From assembly GCA_019242065.1 (NCBI GenBank), contig JAFAWJ010001055.1:1-5953 (forward strand): DNA of 5,953 nucleotides, given 5' to 3'. Below are positions 1-5,953 of the stretch, piece after piece (positions within the stretch are counted from its first letter, which is position 1; each line of letters opens with the position of its first letter). Both the position numbers and the translations under genes were made by a program. This stretch comes from Chloroflexota bacterium. Lineage in GTDB: Bacteria > Chloroflexota > UBA6077 > CF-72. The notes below the pieces were generated by a model. That model was not told where the DNA came from and made no database searches. It was given only the letters and a program-made list of their open reading frames with translations.

Positions 1-1180
1 GCCACTTGCTGGTGACATACGGCAAGCTGCGCCCGATCTCAGGATGCGGAATATCCGTAAACGTCCCGCGCGCACGCCAGTGGTCATCCAGCGCATTCTC
101 GTGCGGCTTGCGCAGCGGAGTCCACTGCAGCCCGTAGTCTTCTTGCGCCTCGCGCCAGGGCACCTCGTCATACACGAACCGGCGCCAGAACCGCTGGACC
201 TCGTCCATGACGCGCGCCGCCGAGTCCGGACCCGGTGTGCCAGGTATCGGCCGGCCGGTCGACGTTCTGTCCGCGTCGGTCGAGAGGTCCGCGGGCTGCA
301 GACCGTAGGCCACGCCGTAACTGGCCAGCAACCTGGCCACGCCTTCGTCGCCGCCGCGCGCGGAGCCGGCGCCCATCATCATCACCCAGCGGCCATCCTT
401 GGTGTGCCCGATGGTCTGGTGTGGCGTCACCCGTTCCGCCGCATGTCGACACACCTGGCGGAAGAAGGGCGCCCGGCGCAAGATCCAGGTCATCAGGTCG
501 GTGCCTTCGTTGACCTTGGCCACCGCCTCGTGCACGGCCACCGAGACAAGCTGACCGTCACCGGTCTGCCAGCGGTACAGCAGCGCACTCAAAATCGCGA
601 TGACGAGCTGGTCGCCGGTGGCGTGGTACGCGTGCCACATCTGCGGCGCAATCGGCGGCAGGTCGTAGGTACCGTCGAGTCGCGGATCGTAGCCGCAATT
701 CATCATGACCCCGCCCAGCGCCAGGTGGATGAGATCGGAGGCCTTGAAGTTGGCCCACGGACCGGTATCGCCAAAATGCGAGACCCTGGCGATGACGAGT
801 GACGGAAAGCGCTCCCTCAAGTCGGCCTGGCCGAGGTTGCGCACATCCAGGTAGCCGGTGGGGGTCGACTCGAGCAGGACGTCGGCCGTCGCCAGAAGTG
901 TTTCGAACCGTTCGCGCTGGTCGGGCTGATCCAGGTCCAGGACCACCGAGCGCTTGCCGCGATTGTACTGCCAGAAAAACAGCGACTTCTCGGGGTCCTC
1001 GTGGTCGCCGTAAAACGGGCCGATGCGCCGGGTCGGGCTGCCGCCCGCGGGCTCCACCTTGACGACGTCGGCGCCCAGCCCGGCCAATAGCATGCCGCAG
1101 TACTCGGCCTGCTCGTCGGCGAGCTCGACGACTCGCATTCCGTCGAGAACGGACTTCAACGTTGGGGTTGGGGATGTCAT
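1..1180 (-). CDS. Class III (CaiB/BaiF family) CoA-transferase, C-terminus cut by window edge
   Basis: Family enzymes move CoA between a CoA-thioester and a free carboxylic acid in the cytoplasm; the substrate here cannot be named. Reading leftward from the ATG at 1180-1178, the frame stays open for 393 codons to the window edge. The family is usually 390-430 residues, so perhaps a few tens are missing. Family landmarks are the N-terminal LDGMRVVELA (residues 12-21), LGADVVKVEP (35-44), N73-R-G-K, the helix ending in TGDGQ (206-210), TKDGRWVMM before a Gly-rich segment, and a late ARGTF-IPHP-IG motif. At the usual nucleophilic Asp position (four residues before the conserved Gly, here G189) the residue is Y185, so normal transferase chemistry is uncertain. 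No strong Shine-Dalgarno precedes 1180. An in-frame ATG at 1138, preceded by GACGGA, is possible but would remove the conserved N-terminal strand. The gene is divergent from the binding-protein gene at 1232. Confidence 0.88.
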   Translation of the reverse strand, partial: MTSPTPTLKSVLDGMRVVELADEQAEYCGMLLAGLGADVVKVEPAGGSPTRRIGPFYGDHEDPEKSLFFWQYNRGKRSVVLDLDQPDQRERFETLLATADVLLESTPTGYLDVRNLGQADLRERFPSLVIARVSHFGDTGPWANFKASDLIHLALGGVMMNCGYDPRLDGTYDLPPIAPQMWHAYHATGDQLVIAILSALLYRWQTGDGQLVSVAVHEAVAKVNEGTDLMTWILRRAPFFRQVCRHAAERVTPHQTIGHTKDGRWVMMMGAGSARGGDEGVARLLASYGVAYGLQPADLSTDADRTSTGRPIPGTPGPDSAARVMDEVQRFWRRFVYDEVPWREAQEDYGLQWTPLRKPHENALDDHWRARGTFTDIPHPEIGRSLPYVTSKW

Positions 1181-1231
1181 ACCATCGAGTCTGGCCTGAA
1201 TCGTATCGCGACGCCGTTGGGGAGGCGAGCC
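1181..1231. promoter_or_regulatory. Divergent intergenic gap between the CoA-transferase and binding-protein genes
   Basis: Only 51 bases separate the two divergent start codons, and the last 13 of them carry the ribosome binding site of the plus-strand gene. At least one promoter must lie here or reach into the opposite coding region. I could not identify a convincing -35/-10 pair on either strand or a clear operator palindrome; there is only a six-base TCGCGA self-complement at 1206-1211. The regulatory assignment is inferred from gene orientation alone. Confidence 0.35.
1219..1225 (+). promoter_or_regulatory. Ribosome binding site of the solute-binding protein gene
   Basis: GGGGAGG lies six bases before the ATG at 1232, which is ideal Shine-Dalgarno placement. 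It decides the start. The frame also has an upstream TTG at 1217, but that codon overlaps the Shine-Dalgarno itself and has no such site of its own. Confidence 0.8.
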
Positions 1232-2956
1232 ATGCATCAGCATTCGAATTATCCGGGCCCGGCACTGGGACGCCGGGCAGTACTTCGGTACGCCGGTGGC
1301 GTGGCAGCCACCGCGGCGCTGGCGTCAGCGTGTGCTCCGGCGATCCCGAACCTGTCCGCCCAACCGACGGCCCTGCCGACCACCCTGGCGGGCGTGCGCT
1401 CTGGCGGTGTGACGCTGCCCAGTTACATCCCCTTCACCGGCGGACCCAAGCCCGACATCCCGGCCGGTTCTCCGAACCTGTCGGACGGCTACTTCAATTA
1501 TCCGACGGCGCCCTTCAAAGCCAATCCGGGCCCGGCCCCGGGCAAGGGCAGCACCTTCACCACCTACGTCGGGGCCTACTATCCGCCCGGCACCCCAATC
1601 GACCAGAACCCGGCCTGGCAGGAAGTCAATCGCCAATTGAACGCCACCGTGCAGATGGATCCCACGCCGCTCACCGAAACCGGCACGCGCACGGCCGTCA
1701 TGATCGCCGGCGGCGGCAGCGACCTGCCCGACGTCCTCAGTCTGGGCATGAGCCTCACCAGCGTCAACAACCTGCCCCAGTTTGTCGAAGCCACCTGCGC
1801 TGACCTGACGCCGTATCTCAGCGGAGACGCGATCAAGGCTTACCCGTATCTGGCGGCCATTCCGACCATCGCCTGGAAGTGGTGCGTCTACAACGGCAAG
1901 ATCCTGGCAATCCCGATCGAACGCCAGGCGATCTACACGGTTGTCTACAAAAGCAGCCTGGTCTGGGACAAAGAGATCGGCGCGGGCGTCGCCCCGAAAG
2001 ACGCAACGGACTTCAAGAAGATCCTGCAGACCCTGACGCATCCCAACGATGGCCAGTGGGGGTTCGGCGCCATCGTCACGTCGGCGGGCGGCAATCCGTG
2101 GGACGTAGCGACCTTCGCCAAGATGTTTGGTGCACCCAATCAATACAGCCTGGACTCCGGCAAGCTCACCCACATGTGGGAAACCGACCAGTTCAAGGCA
2201 GCCGTCGATTACACGCGCGACCTCGTGGCATCGGGCGTCTTCAACCCCAACTGTCCGAACTTTACCAGCGTGATTCCGCACGAGCTGGCGATGATTGCCG
2301 GGCAATCGGTGCTGGGCTCGCACAACATGAACTTCTACAACTCGCTCTGGCGGCGAGGTCTGCAACAGCCCAACCCGTTCGTGCCGCGCACGCTGCCGGC
2401 GTTCGCCTCCGACGGCACCAGCAAACCGGTGTTCTGGAATGGCACCCGCATGGTGGCGACCGTCTCGTTGAAGAAGGCCAGTCAGGAGCGGGTCCAGGAG
2501 CTGCTGTCGATCCTGAACTGGCTGGCGTCGCCGTTTGGCAGTCAGGAGGACGAGCTGCTCAGCTTCGGGTTGAAGGACGTCGACTATTCGTTGGACGATA
2601 AGGCCAATCCGGTGGTGAATGACCGGGGTGTCAACGACGCGGTGGACGTGCCGTGGCGGTACTTTGCCCAGCGGCCGTTCGTCATCTATCAACCGGACCT
2701 GCCGAACTATACCCAGGTCGTCTCGCAGGACGAGGCGTCGCTGGATCCGTATGGGATCGAGGATCCGACGCTCGGGCTGTACTCGCCGACGAAAGTGGTG
2801 AAGGGGGCTCAGCTGTATATGACGATGGGGGATGTGCTGAATGACATCGTCGCCGGGCGGCGGCCGCTGGCGGATTATGACCAGGCGGTGAAAGATTATT
2901 TGAATAACGGCGGGGAGCAGATCCGGAGCGAGTTACAGCAAGCGCTCAGCACGTGA
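1232..2956 (+). CDS. ABC transporter extracellular solute-binding lipoprotein, carbohydrate-type (family 1, LplA-like)
   Basis: Predicted to be an extracytoplasmic lipoprotein that captures a solute and delivers it to an ABC importer. The 574-residue product starts with a twin-arginine-like signal (G13-R14-R15-A-V-L-R19), an Ala/Gly-rich hydrophobic stretch (20-33) and an ASA-C34 lipobox. A Pro-rich linker follows. The mature part resembles the long LplA-like group of family 1 binding proteins: NPAWQEVNRQLN, a GGGSDLPDVLSL segment, ADLTPYL, WKWCVYNGKILAIPIER (the usual W-Y-x-DGK-ygiP region), HMWETDQFK-A-DYTRDL-ASG, and the C-terminal GGEQIRSEL. About 575 residues is longer than the common 400-450 but normal for LplA-like members. 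The ATG at 1232 is chosen for its Shine-Dalgarno at 1219-1225. Known relatives mostly serve sugar or oligosaccharide importers with two family-specific permeases; none is visible here, and the gene faces the peptide-type operon convergently. The ligand is unknown. Codon endings drift from C to G/T in the last ~400 bases. Confidence 0.87.
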   Translation: MHQHSNYPGPALGRRAVLRYAGGVAATAALASACAPAIPNLSAQPTALPTTLAGVRSGGVTLPSYIPFTGGPKPDIPAGSPNLSDGYFNYPTAPFKANPGPAPGKGSTFTTYVGAYYPPGTPIDQNPAWQEVNRQLNATVQMDPTPLTETGTRTAVMIAGGGSDLPDVLSLGMSLTSVNNLPQFVEATCADLTPYLSGDAIKAYPYLAAIPTIAWKWCVYNGKILAIPIERQAIYTVVYKSSLVWDKEIGAGVAPKDATDFKKILQTLTHPNDGQWGFGAIVTSAGGNPWDVATFAKMFGAPNQYSLDSGKLTHMWETDQFKAAVDYTRDLVASGVFNPNCPNFTSVIPHELAMIAGQSVLGSHNMNFYNSLWRRGLQQPNPFVPRTLPAFASDGTSKPVFWNGTRMVATVSLKKASQERVQELLSILNWLASPFGSQEDELLSFGLKDVDYSLDDKANPVVNDRGVNDAVDVPWRYFAQRPFVIYQPDLPNYTQVVSQDEASLDPYGIEDPTLGLYSPTKVVKGAQLYMTMGDVLNDIVAGRRPLADYDQAVKDYLNNGGEQIRSELQQALST

Positions 2957-3101
2957 TTTTTATTTGGAGGGAGACCGCCCCCCGCCGCCGTTCGCTCCCT
3001 GCGGTCGCTCTCTCCCGCGGCGACCCCCCGCGTACGGGCTTACCGCGACTGGTTAGAGCCGAGCTTGAGCACCCGATTTCGTTTATTGACGTTTTCGTTT
3101 T
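2957..3101. other. Convergent intergenic spacer
   Basis: These 145 bases lie between the stop of the binding-protein gene and the stop of the OppF gene on the opposite strand. They contain a T-rich tract right after the plus-strand stop (2957-2965), a very GC-rich segment with inverted repeats (2966-3030), and an A/T-rich end (about 3077-3103) that is T-rich on the plus strand. A termination role for one or both transcripts is expected from the position, but no textbook hairpin followed by a U-run can be drawn for either strand. No coding region is supported here. Confidence 0.5.
2969..3022. repeat. GC-rich inverted-repeat element in the convergent spacer
   Basis: Two alternative foldings are visible. 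In the first, GGGAG (2969-2973) pairs with CTCCC (3012-3016) and ACCGC (2974-2978) pairs with GCGGT (3001-3005), leaving a six-base bulge at 3006-3011. In the second, CGCCGC (2983-2988) pairs with GCGGCG (3017-3022). TCGCTC also occurs twice directly (2992-2997 and 3005-3010). The element could be a transcription barrier or terminator stem, or one copy of a dispersed intergenic repeat. Only one copy is in this window, so neither can be decided. Confidence 0.35.
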
Positions 3102-4088
3102 TTATGGCGCGACAGTCTCGATTGAGAGTTCGGATGGAGTGGATTCACCAGCGGGCGTGTGCAGCCAGCAGGCGACGGCGACGGCTTGCGTCACTTCGGT
3201 CAAGGCTGGCTCGTCCACGGGACAGCGGTCGAAGGCCAGCGGGCAGCGGGGGTGGAAGCGGCAGCCTTGCGGCGGGTGGGCGGGATCTGGGATTTCGCCA
3301 GCCAGCGCGCGCGGCAACTGGCCAGCGCCATCTGGATTGGGAATGGCATCGATGAGTGCGCGCGTGTACGGATGTCGCGGAGCGCTCCACAACTCGCTCG
3401 TCGGGGCCGTCTCGACGATCTTGCCGAGGTACATAACCGCCGTACGCGTGGCAACGTGCCGCACGATGGCCAGGTCGTGCGAAATCAGCAGCATGCCCAT
3501 GTCGAGCTCGCGCACCAGCTCCACCAGCAGATTGGCAACCTGGGCCTGCACCGACGCGTCAAGCGCCGAGAGCGGCTCGTCCAGGACCATGATGCGCGGC
3601 TCGGCCGCCAGGGCGCGAGCGATGGCGACCCGCTGCCGCTGGCCGCCACTCAGCTGATGCGGATGCATGCTGGCCGTCAAAGCGGGCAGCCCCACCCGCT
3701 CCAACAGTGCCACCACGCGCACCTGACGGTTTGATCGGGACGCCGAGAGGCGGAAGCCATCAGCGACCTGGTCGGCAATGGTCCGACGTGGATTCAACGA
3801 GCCGTACGGATTTTGAAAGACCATCTGGAGTCGAGCTTCGCGCCGCGGGCGTGCACGGCGCGCCAGGGGGTGGACGGGTTGACCCTCGAAGAGGACGTCG
3901 CCGGCGGTGGGGCTGACTAGGCCGACGGCGGCGCGCGCGAGTGAGGACTTGCCGCAGCCGGTTTCGCCGACCAGGCCGACGATCTCGCCGGGATTCACGC
4001 TCAGGCTGGCGCCGGCCACGGCGGGTACGGAGACGCCGTCGGGGCGGAGGTAGATGACCACAATGTCGCGGACCTCGAGGACGCTCAT
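3102..4088 (-). CDS. oppF: Peptide-type ABC importer ATP-binding protein, OppF/DppF-like
   Basis: One of two ATPases that power uptake through the OppB-OppC channel on the cytoplasmic side of the membrane. The 328 residues contain a full set of nucleotide-binding motifs: Walker A GETGCGKS (41-48), Q-loop Q92 in FQNP, signature LSGGQ (146-150), Walker B ending D170-E171-P, D-loop S174-A-L-D177 and switch H204. HPYTRALIDAIPNP (239-252) and the following region are the oligopeptide/dipeptide-type C-terminal extension, with cysteines C276, C282, C289 and C307. This cluster has been reported to hold an iron-sulfur centre in some dipeptide/oligopeptide importers; binding here is inferred. The ATG at 4088 has GGAG at 4097-4100, eight bases upstream. 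It is the last gene of the operon, 19 bases after oppD. Sequence alone cannot separate Opp from Dpp or nickel-type substrates, so the symbol is a family label. Confidence 0.92.
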   Translation of the reverse strand: MSVLEVRDIVVIYLRPDGVSVPAVAGASLSVNPGEIVGLVGETGCGKSSLARAAVGLVSPTAGDVLFEGQPVHPLARRARPRREARLQMVFQNPYGSLNPRRTIADQVADGFRLSASRSNRQVRVVALLERVGLPALTASMHPHQLSGGQRQRVAIARALAAEPRIMVLDEPLSALDASVQAQVANLLVELVRELDMGMLLISHDLAIVRHVATRTAVMYLGKIVETAPTSELWSAPRHPYTRALIDAIPNPDGAGQLPRALAGEIPDPAHPPQGCRFHPRCPLAFDRCPVDEPALTEVTQAVAVACWLHTPAGESTPSELSIETVAP

Positions 4089-4096
4089 CCCAACAA

Positions 4097-4100
4097 CTCC
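4097..4100 (-). promoter_or_regulatory. Ribosome binding site of oppF
   Basis: GGAG on the minus strand lies in the 19-base gap after the oppD stop, eight bases before the oppF ATG. It supports the start at 4088 and independent initiation, in contrast to the overlapped starts of oppC and oppD. Confidence 0.6.
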
Positions 4101-4107
4101 GCGAGGA

Positions 4108-5094
4108 TCACCCGATCGACTCCGCGACGCGGACCAGTGGATCTACCGGACAGGCCGTCCGATGGTCGGGTGCGACCTCCAGCAGCGCGGGGCTCCGCAG
4201 CCGGCACTCTTCGAGCACATAGCGGCACCGCGGATGAAAGGCGCAACCGGTGGGCCGCGCCGCGGGACTGGGCGGCATGCCACCGATCGGCACCAGTGGC
4301 TGGTCGACATGGTCCGGATGCGGCAGCGAGTCCAGCAGTCCGCGTGTATACGGATGACGCGTGTGGCGGACCACTTCTGCCGCCGGACCTGCCTCGACGA
4401 TTCGGCCCGCGTACATCACCGTCACGGTATCCGACACCGCCGACAGGACACCCAGGTCGTGGGTAATCAGGATCACACCCAGCCCGGTCGTTCGACACAG
4501 TCGATCCAGCAAGCCCAAGATGCCGGCCTGGACCGTCACGTCGAGGGCGGTGGTCGGCTCGTCGGCGATCAGCAAGCTCGGCTCGCAGGCAAGCGCCATG
4601 GCGATCTGGATGCGCTGGCGCATACCGCCACTGAACTGATGGGGATAGCCGCGCAGTGCGGCTTCCGGATCCGGTATGCGCACCTCGTCGAGGAGCTCCA
4701 CCGCTCGTCGATGCGCCTGGCGTTGATCCATGTGCAGGTGCGCGCGCAGGTGCTCCGTCATCTGTCGCTCGATGGTGAGCATGGGATGCAAGGACGACGC
4801 CGGATCCTGGAAGACCATCGCCAGCTTGCGCCCGCGCAGCTTGCGAAGATCGCGGGATGAGGTCGTCAGCAGGTCGCGGCCGTCGAGCACTGCTCGCCCG
4901 CTGGTCCTGGCGCCGGCCGGCAGCAGTCGCAGCAAGCTCAGGGCAGTCATCGTTTTGCCGCACCCGCTCTCGCCCGCCAGGCCGAAGACCTGTCCGGAGT
5001 TGACCTCGAAATCGATCCCGTCGACGATCACCACGTCACCGTCGGCGCCGGGCAGGCTGATGCGCAGGTTGGTGACTTCGAGCAGCGCACTCAC
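4108..5094 (-). CDS. oppD: Peptide-type ABC importer ATP-binding protein, OppD/DppD-like
   Basis: Second ATPase of the importer, expected to pair with OppF under the OppB-OppC channel. The 328-residue product has Walker A GESGCGKT (41-48), Q-loop Q96 in FQDP, signature FSGGM (154-158, a usual OppD/DppD variant), Walker B ending D178-E179-P, D-loop A183-L-D185 and switch H212. HPYTRGLLDSLPHP (247-260) opens the peptide-type C-terminal extension with C284, C290, C297 and C315, spaced exactly as in OppF. The start is GTG at 5094: it gives the family-typical beginning SALLEVTNLRI, and its GTGA overlaps the oppC stop. The frame stays open much further upstream inside oppC, but that stretch has no family similarity. 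A weak AGG (5105-5107) lies ten bases upstream, so translational coupling to oppC is likely. The substrate is not determinable. Confidence 0.92.
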   Translation of the reverse strand: MSALLEVTNLRISLPGADGDVVIVDGIDFEVNSGQVFGLAGESGCGKTMTALSLLRLLPAGARTSGRAVLDGRDLLTTSSRDLRKLRGRKLAMVFQDPASSLHPMLTIERQMTEHLRAHLHMDQRQAHRRAVELLDEVRIPDPEAALRGYPHQFSGGMRQRIQIAMALACEPSLLIADEPTTALDVTVQAGILGLLDRLCRTTGLGVILITHDLGVLSAVSDTVTVMYAGRIVEAGPAAEVVRHTRHPYTRGLLDSLPHPDHVDQPLVPIGGMPPSPAARPTGCAFHPRCRYVLEECRLRSPALLEVAPDHRTACPVDPLVRVAESIG

Positions 5095-5930
5095 GCTTGA
5101 CGCGCCTGACCCGTCACGGCTTGCGGGTCGAACGCGTCGCGCAGGCTGTCGCCGAGGAAATTGAAGGCCAGGACGACGGTGACGATGGCCAGGCCGGGGA
5201 ACGTGCCCATCCACCAGCTTTCGAAGTGCTGGGCACCGGTTGACACCATGGAGCCCCACTCCGGAGCGGGCGGTCGCGCACCGAGACCGAGGAATGAGAG
5301 ACCCGAGAGCAACAGGATGGCGGTGCCCGTCTCCAGGGCGGCGAGCACGACGACCGGGCCGGCCACGTTGGGCAGGACTTCGATCGCCAGCGCACGACTG
5401 GCCGAAGCGCCGAGCAGGCGTGCGACCGCCACGTAGTCCGACTGCATCGTGGTGCGCACCAGGCTGCGGACCACGCGCGCGTGGCCTGGCCACGACACCA
5501 GGATGACCGCCAGCACGGCGTGCACCAGGCCCGCACCCAGGGCGGCGACGACGGCCATCGCCAGCAGGATCGTCGGGACCGCGAAGACGAGGTCCGCGGC
5601 GCGCATCACGAATTCGTCGATCCAGCCACCGAAGTAGCCGGCGAGCGCGCCGAGCGTGCCGCCGATCATGAACGACAGACCGACCAGCAGCATGGCCAGC
5701 GGAATGGAGACGCGCGCGCCCCACAGCACGCGGCTGAGGACATCGCGGCCGAGGTCGTCGGTGCCGAACAGATGCTGGGCGGAGGGCGGCTGGTAGAGGG
5801 GCGCGGCCTGCGCCAGCGGGTCGTAGGGGGCGATCCACGGAGCGAGGATGGCGATCAGCAGCCAGAGGCTGGCCAGGACGATCCCGGCGAGGGCGAGGGG
5901 TTGGCGCCAGGGCACGCGGATCCCGCGCAT
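5091..5930 (-). CDS. oppC: Peptide-type ABC importer permease, OppC/DppC-like
   Basis: Inner-membrane permease that forms the transport channel with OppB. The 279-residue protein has an N-terminal membrane segment (about 12-34), the OppC-type periplasmic section ending in HLFGTDDLGRDVLSR (53-67), then further hydrophobic segments near 76-99, 114-131, 135-147, 191-215 and 238-255. The cytoplasmic EAA-like coupling loop runs from Y166 to P187 (GAS at 174-176, LP at 186-187) and would dock on the ATPases. Length is slightly under the common 280-300. Two adjacent starts are possible: ATG at 5930, sharing its A with the preceding stop (TGATG), or GTG at 5933, nine bases after GAGG. I chose ATG because of the stop/start overlap; the difference is one residue. 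The 3' end overlaps the oppD start by four bases. Confidence 0.92.
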   Translation of the reverse strand: MRGIRVPWRQPLALAGIVLASLWLLIAILAPWIAPYDPLAQAAPLYQPPSAQHLFGTDDLGRDVLSRVLWGARVSIPLAMLLVGLSFMIGGTLGALAGYFGGWIDEFVMRAADLVFAVPTILLAMAVVAALGAGLVHAVLAVILVSWPGHARVVRSLVRTTMQSDYVAVARLLGASASRALAIEVLPNVAGPVVVLAALETGTAILLLSGLSFLGLGARPPAPEWGSMVSTGAQHFESWWMGTFPGLAIVTVVLAFNFLGDSLRDAFDPQAVTGQARQA

Positions 5931-5953
5931 CACAGTCGCAGGCCTCGCGGATC
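5930..5953 (-). CDS. C-terminal tail of a probable OppB/DppB-like permease, cut by window edge
   Basis: On the minus strand the last bases read seven codons, D-P-R-G-L-R-L, then TGA at 5932-5930. OppB/DppB permeases typically end with a short DPR-containing tail, and oppB normally precedes oppC. The stop overlaps the oppC ATG as TGATG. Only seven residues are visible, so the call rests on this tail motif, operon order and the stop/start overlap. Confidence 0.55.
   Translation of the reverse strand, partial: DPRGLRL

Noticed and set aside
44..802. Open frame of 252 codons on the plus strand opposite the CoA-transferase
   Set aside because: The minus strand over the same bases encodes continuous class III CoA-transferase motifs. 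The plus-strand translation shows no family features.
558..1265. Minus-strand open frame of 235 codons overlapping the CoA-transferase in another frame and running into the binding-protein start
   Set aside because: The product is Arg/Ala-rich without motifs, and it would span both the divergent gap and the opposite gene's start.
1325..2692. Long open frame (455 codons) antisense to the binding-protein gene
   Set aside because: It lies wholly opposite a well-supported gene. Its translation is rich in Arg, Gly and Val with no recognisable motif, and GC-rich codon use commonly leaves the opposite strand open.
3036..3075. tRNA-like stretch with a D-arm-like ACTGGTTAGAGC
   Set aside because: The bases around it do not form a D-stem, and no anticodon arm, T-arm (GGTTCGA) or closing acceptor stem follows, so the likeness is confined to a few bases.
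3077..3103. Possible rho-independent terminator at the T-rich tract before the oppF stop
   Set aside because: The only hairpins upstream are a three-base-pair stem (CGT/ACG) and an interrupted stem (GGCT-ACC/GGT-AGCC near 3038-3060) too far from the T-run. Too weak to annotate as a terminator.
2953..3657. Plus-strand open frame of 234 codons crossing the convergent spacer into oppF
   Set aside because: It begins at the end of the binding-protein gene, has low-complexity Ser/Arg/Ala content and runs opposite well-supported ATPase motifs.
5095..5838. Upstream extension of the oppD frame, which would make a 576-residue protein
   Set aside because: The extension lies inside oppC in a different frame, has no domain similarity, and the GTG at 5094 gives the normal family N-terminus and length.

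Overview
The window comes from a GC-rich bacterial chromosome (roughly 60-65% G+C by eye, with strongly C/G-ending codons). It holds four essentially complete genes and two genes cut by the window edges. No rRNA, tRNA, CRISPR array, insertion sequence or phage gene was seen. The mix of a class III CoA-transferase, a twin-arginine-type lipoprotein solute-binding protein of the LplA-like group and a Dpp/Opp importer operon suits a heterotrophic soil or marine lineage such as Chloroflexota or Actinomycetota. That placement is inference; no marker gene is present.

Layout. Positions 1-1180 (minus strand) hold most of a CaiB/BaiF-type (class III) CoA-transferase whose C-terminal end lies beyond the left edge. 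After a 51-base divergent gap, 1232-2956 (plus strand) encodes a 574-residue solute-binding lipoprotein of the carbohydrate-type family. A 145-base convergent gap (2957-3101) contains a GC-rich segment with inverted repeats flanked by T-rich tracts. From 5953 down to 3102 (minus strand) runs the distal part of a peptide/nickel-type ABC importer operon, in transcription order: the last seven codons of a probable OppB permease, OppC permease, OppD ATPase and OppF ATPase. These genes are tightly packed, with TGATG and GTGA stop/start overlaps and a 19-base gap.

How they work together. OppC with the mostly absent OppB would form the membrane channel, and OppD and OppF would form the ATPase pair. 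No family-5 (peptide-type) binding protein is visible, so it must lie upstream of oppB or elsewhere. The binding protein that is present belongs to a different family, one normally paired with sugar-type permeases, and it faces the operon convergently. It is therefore probably not the partner of this importer. The CoA-transferase would act on a carboxylic acid in the cytoplasm, but its residue at the usual catalytic aspartate position is tyrosine.

I do not see a clearly new system. The most interesting points are the Asp-to-Tyr change in the CoA-transferase, the orphan-looking binding protein, the identical four-cysteine spacing in both ATPases, and the structured convergent spacer.
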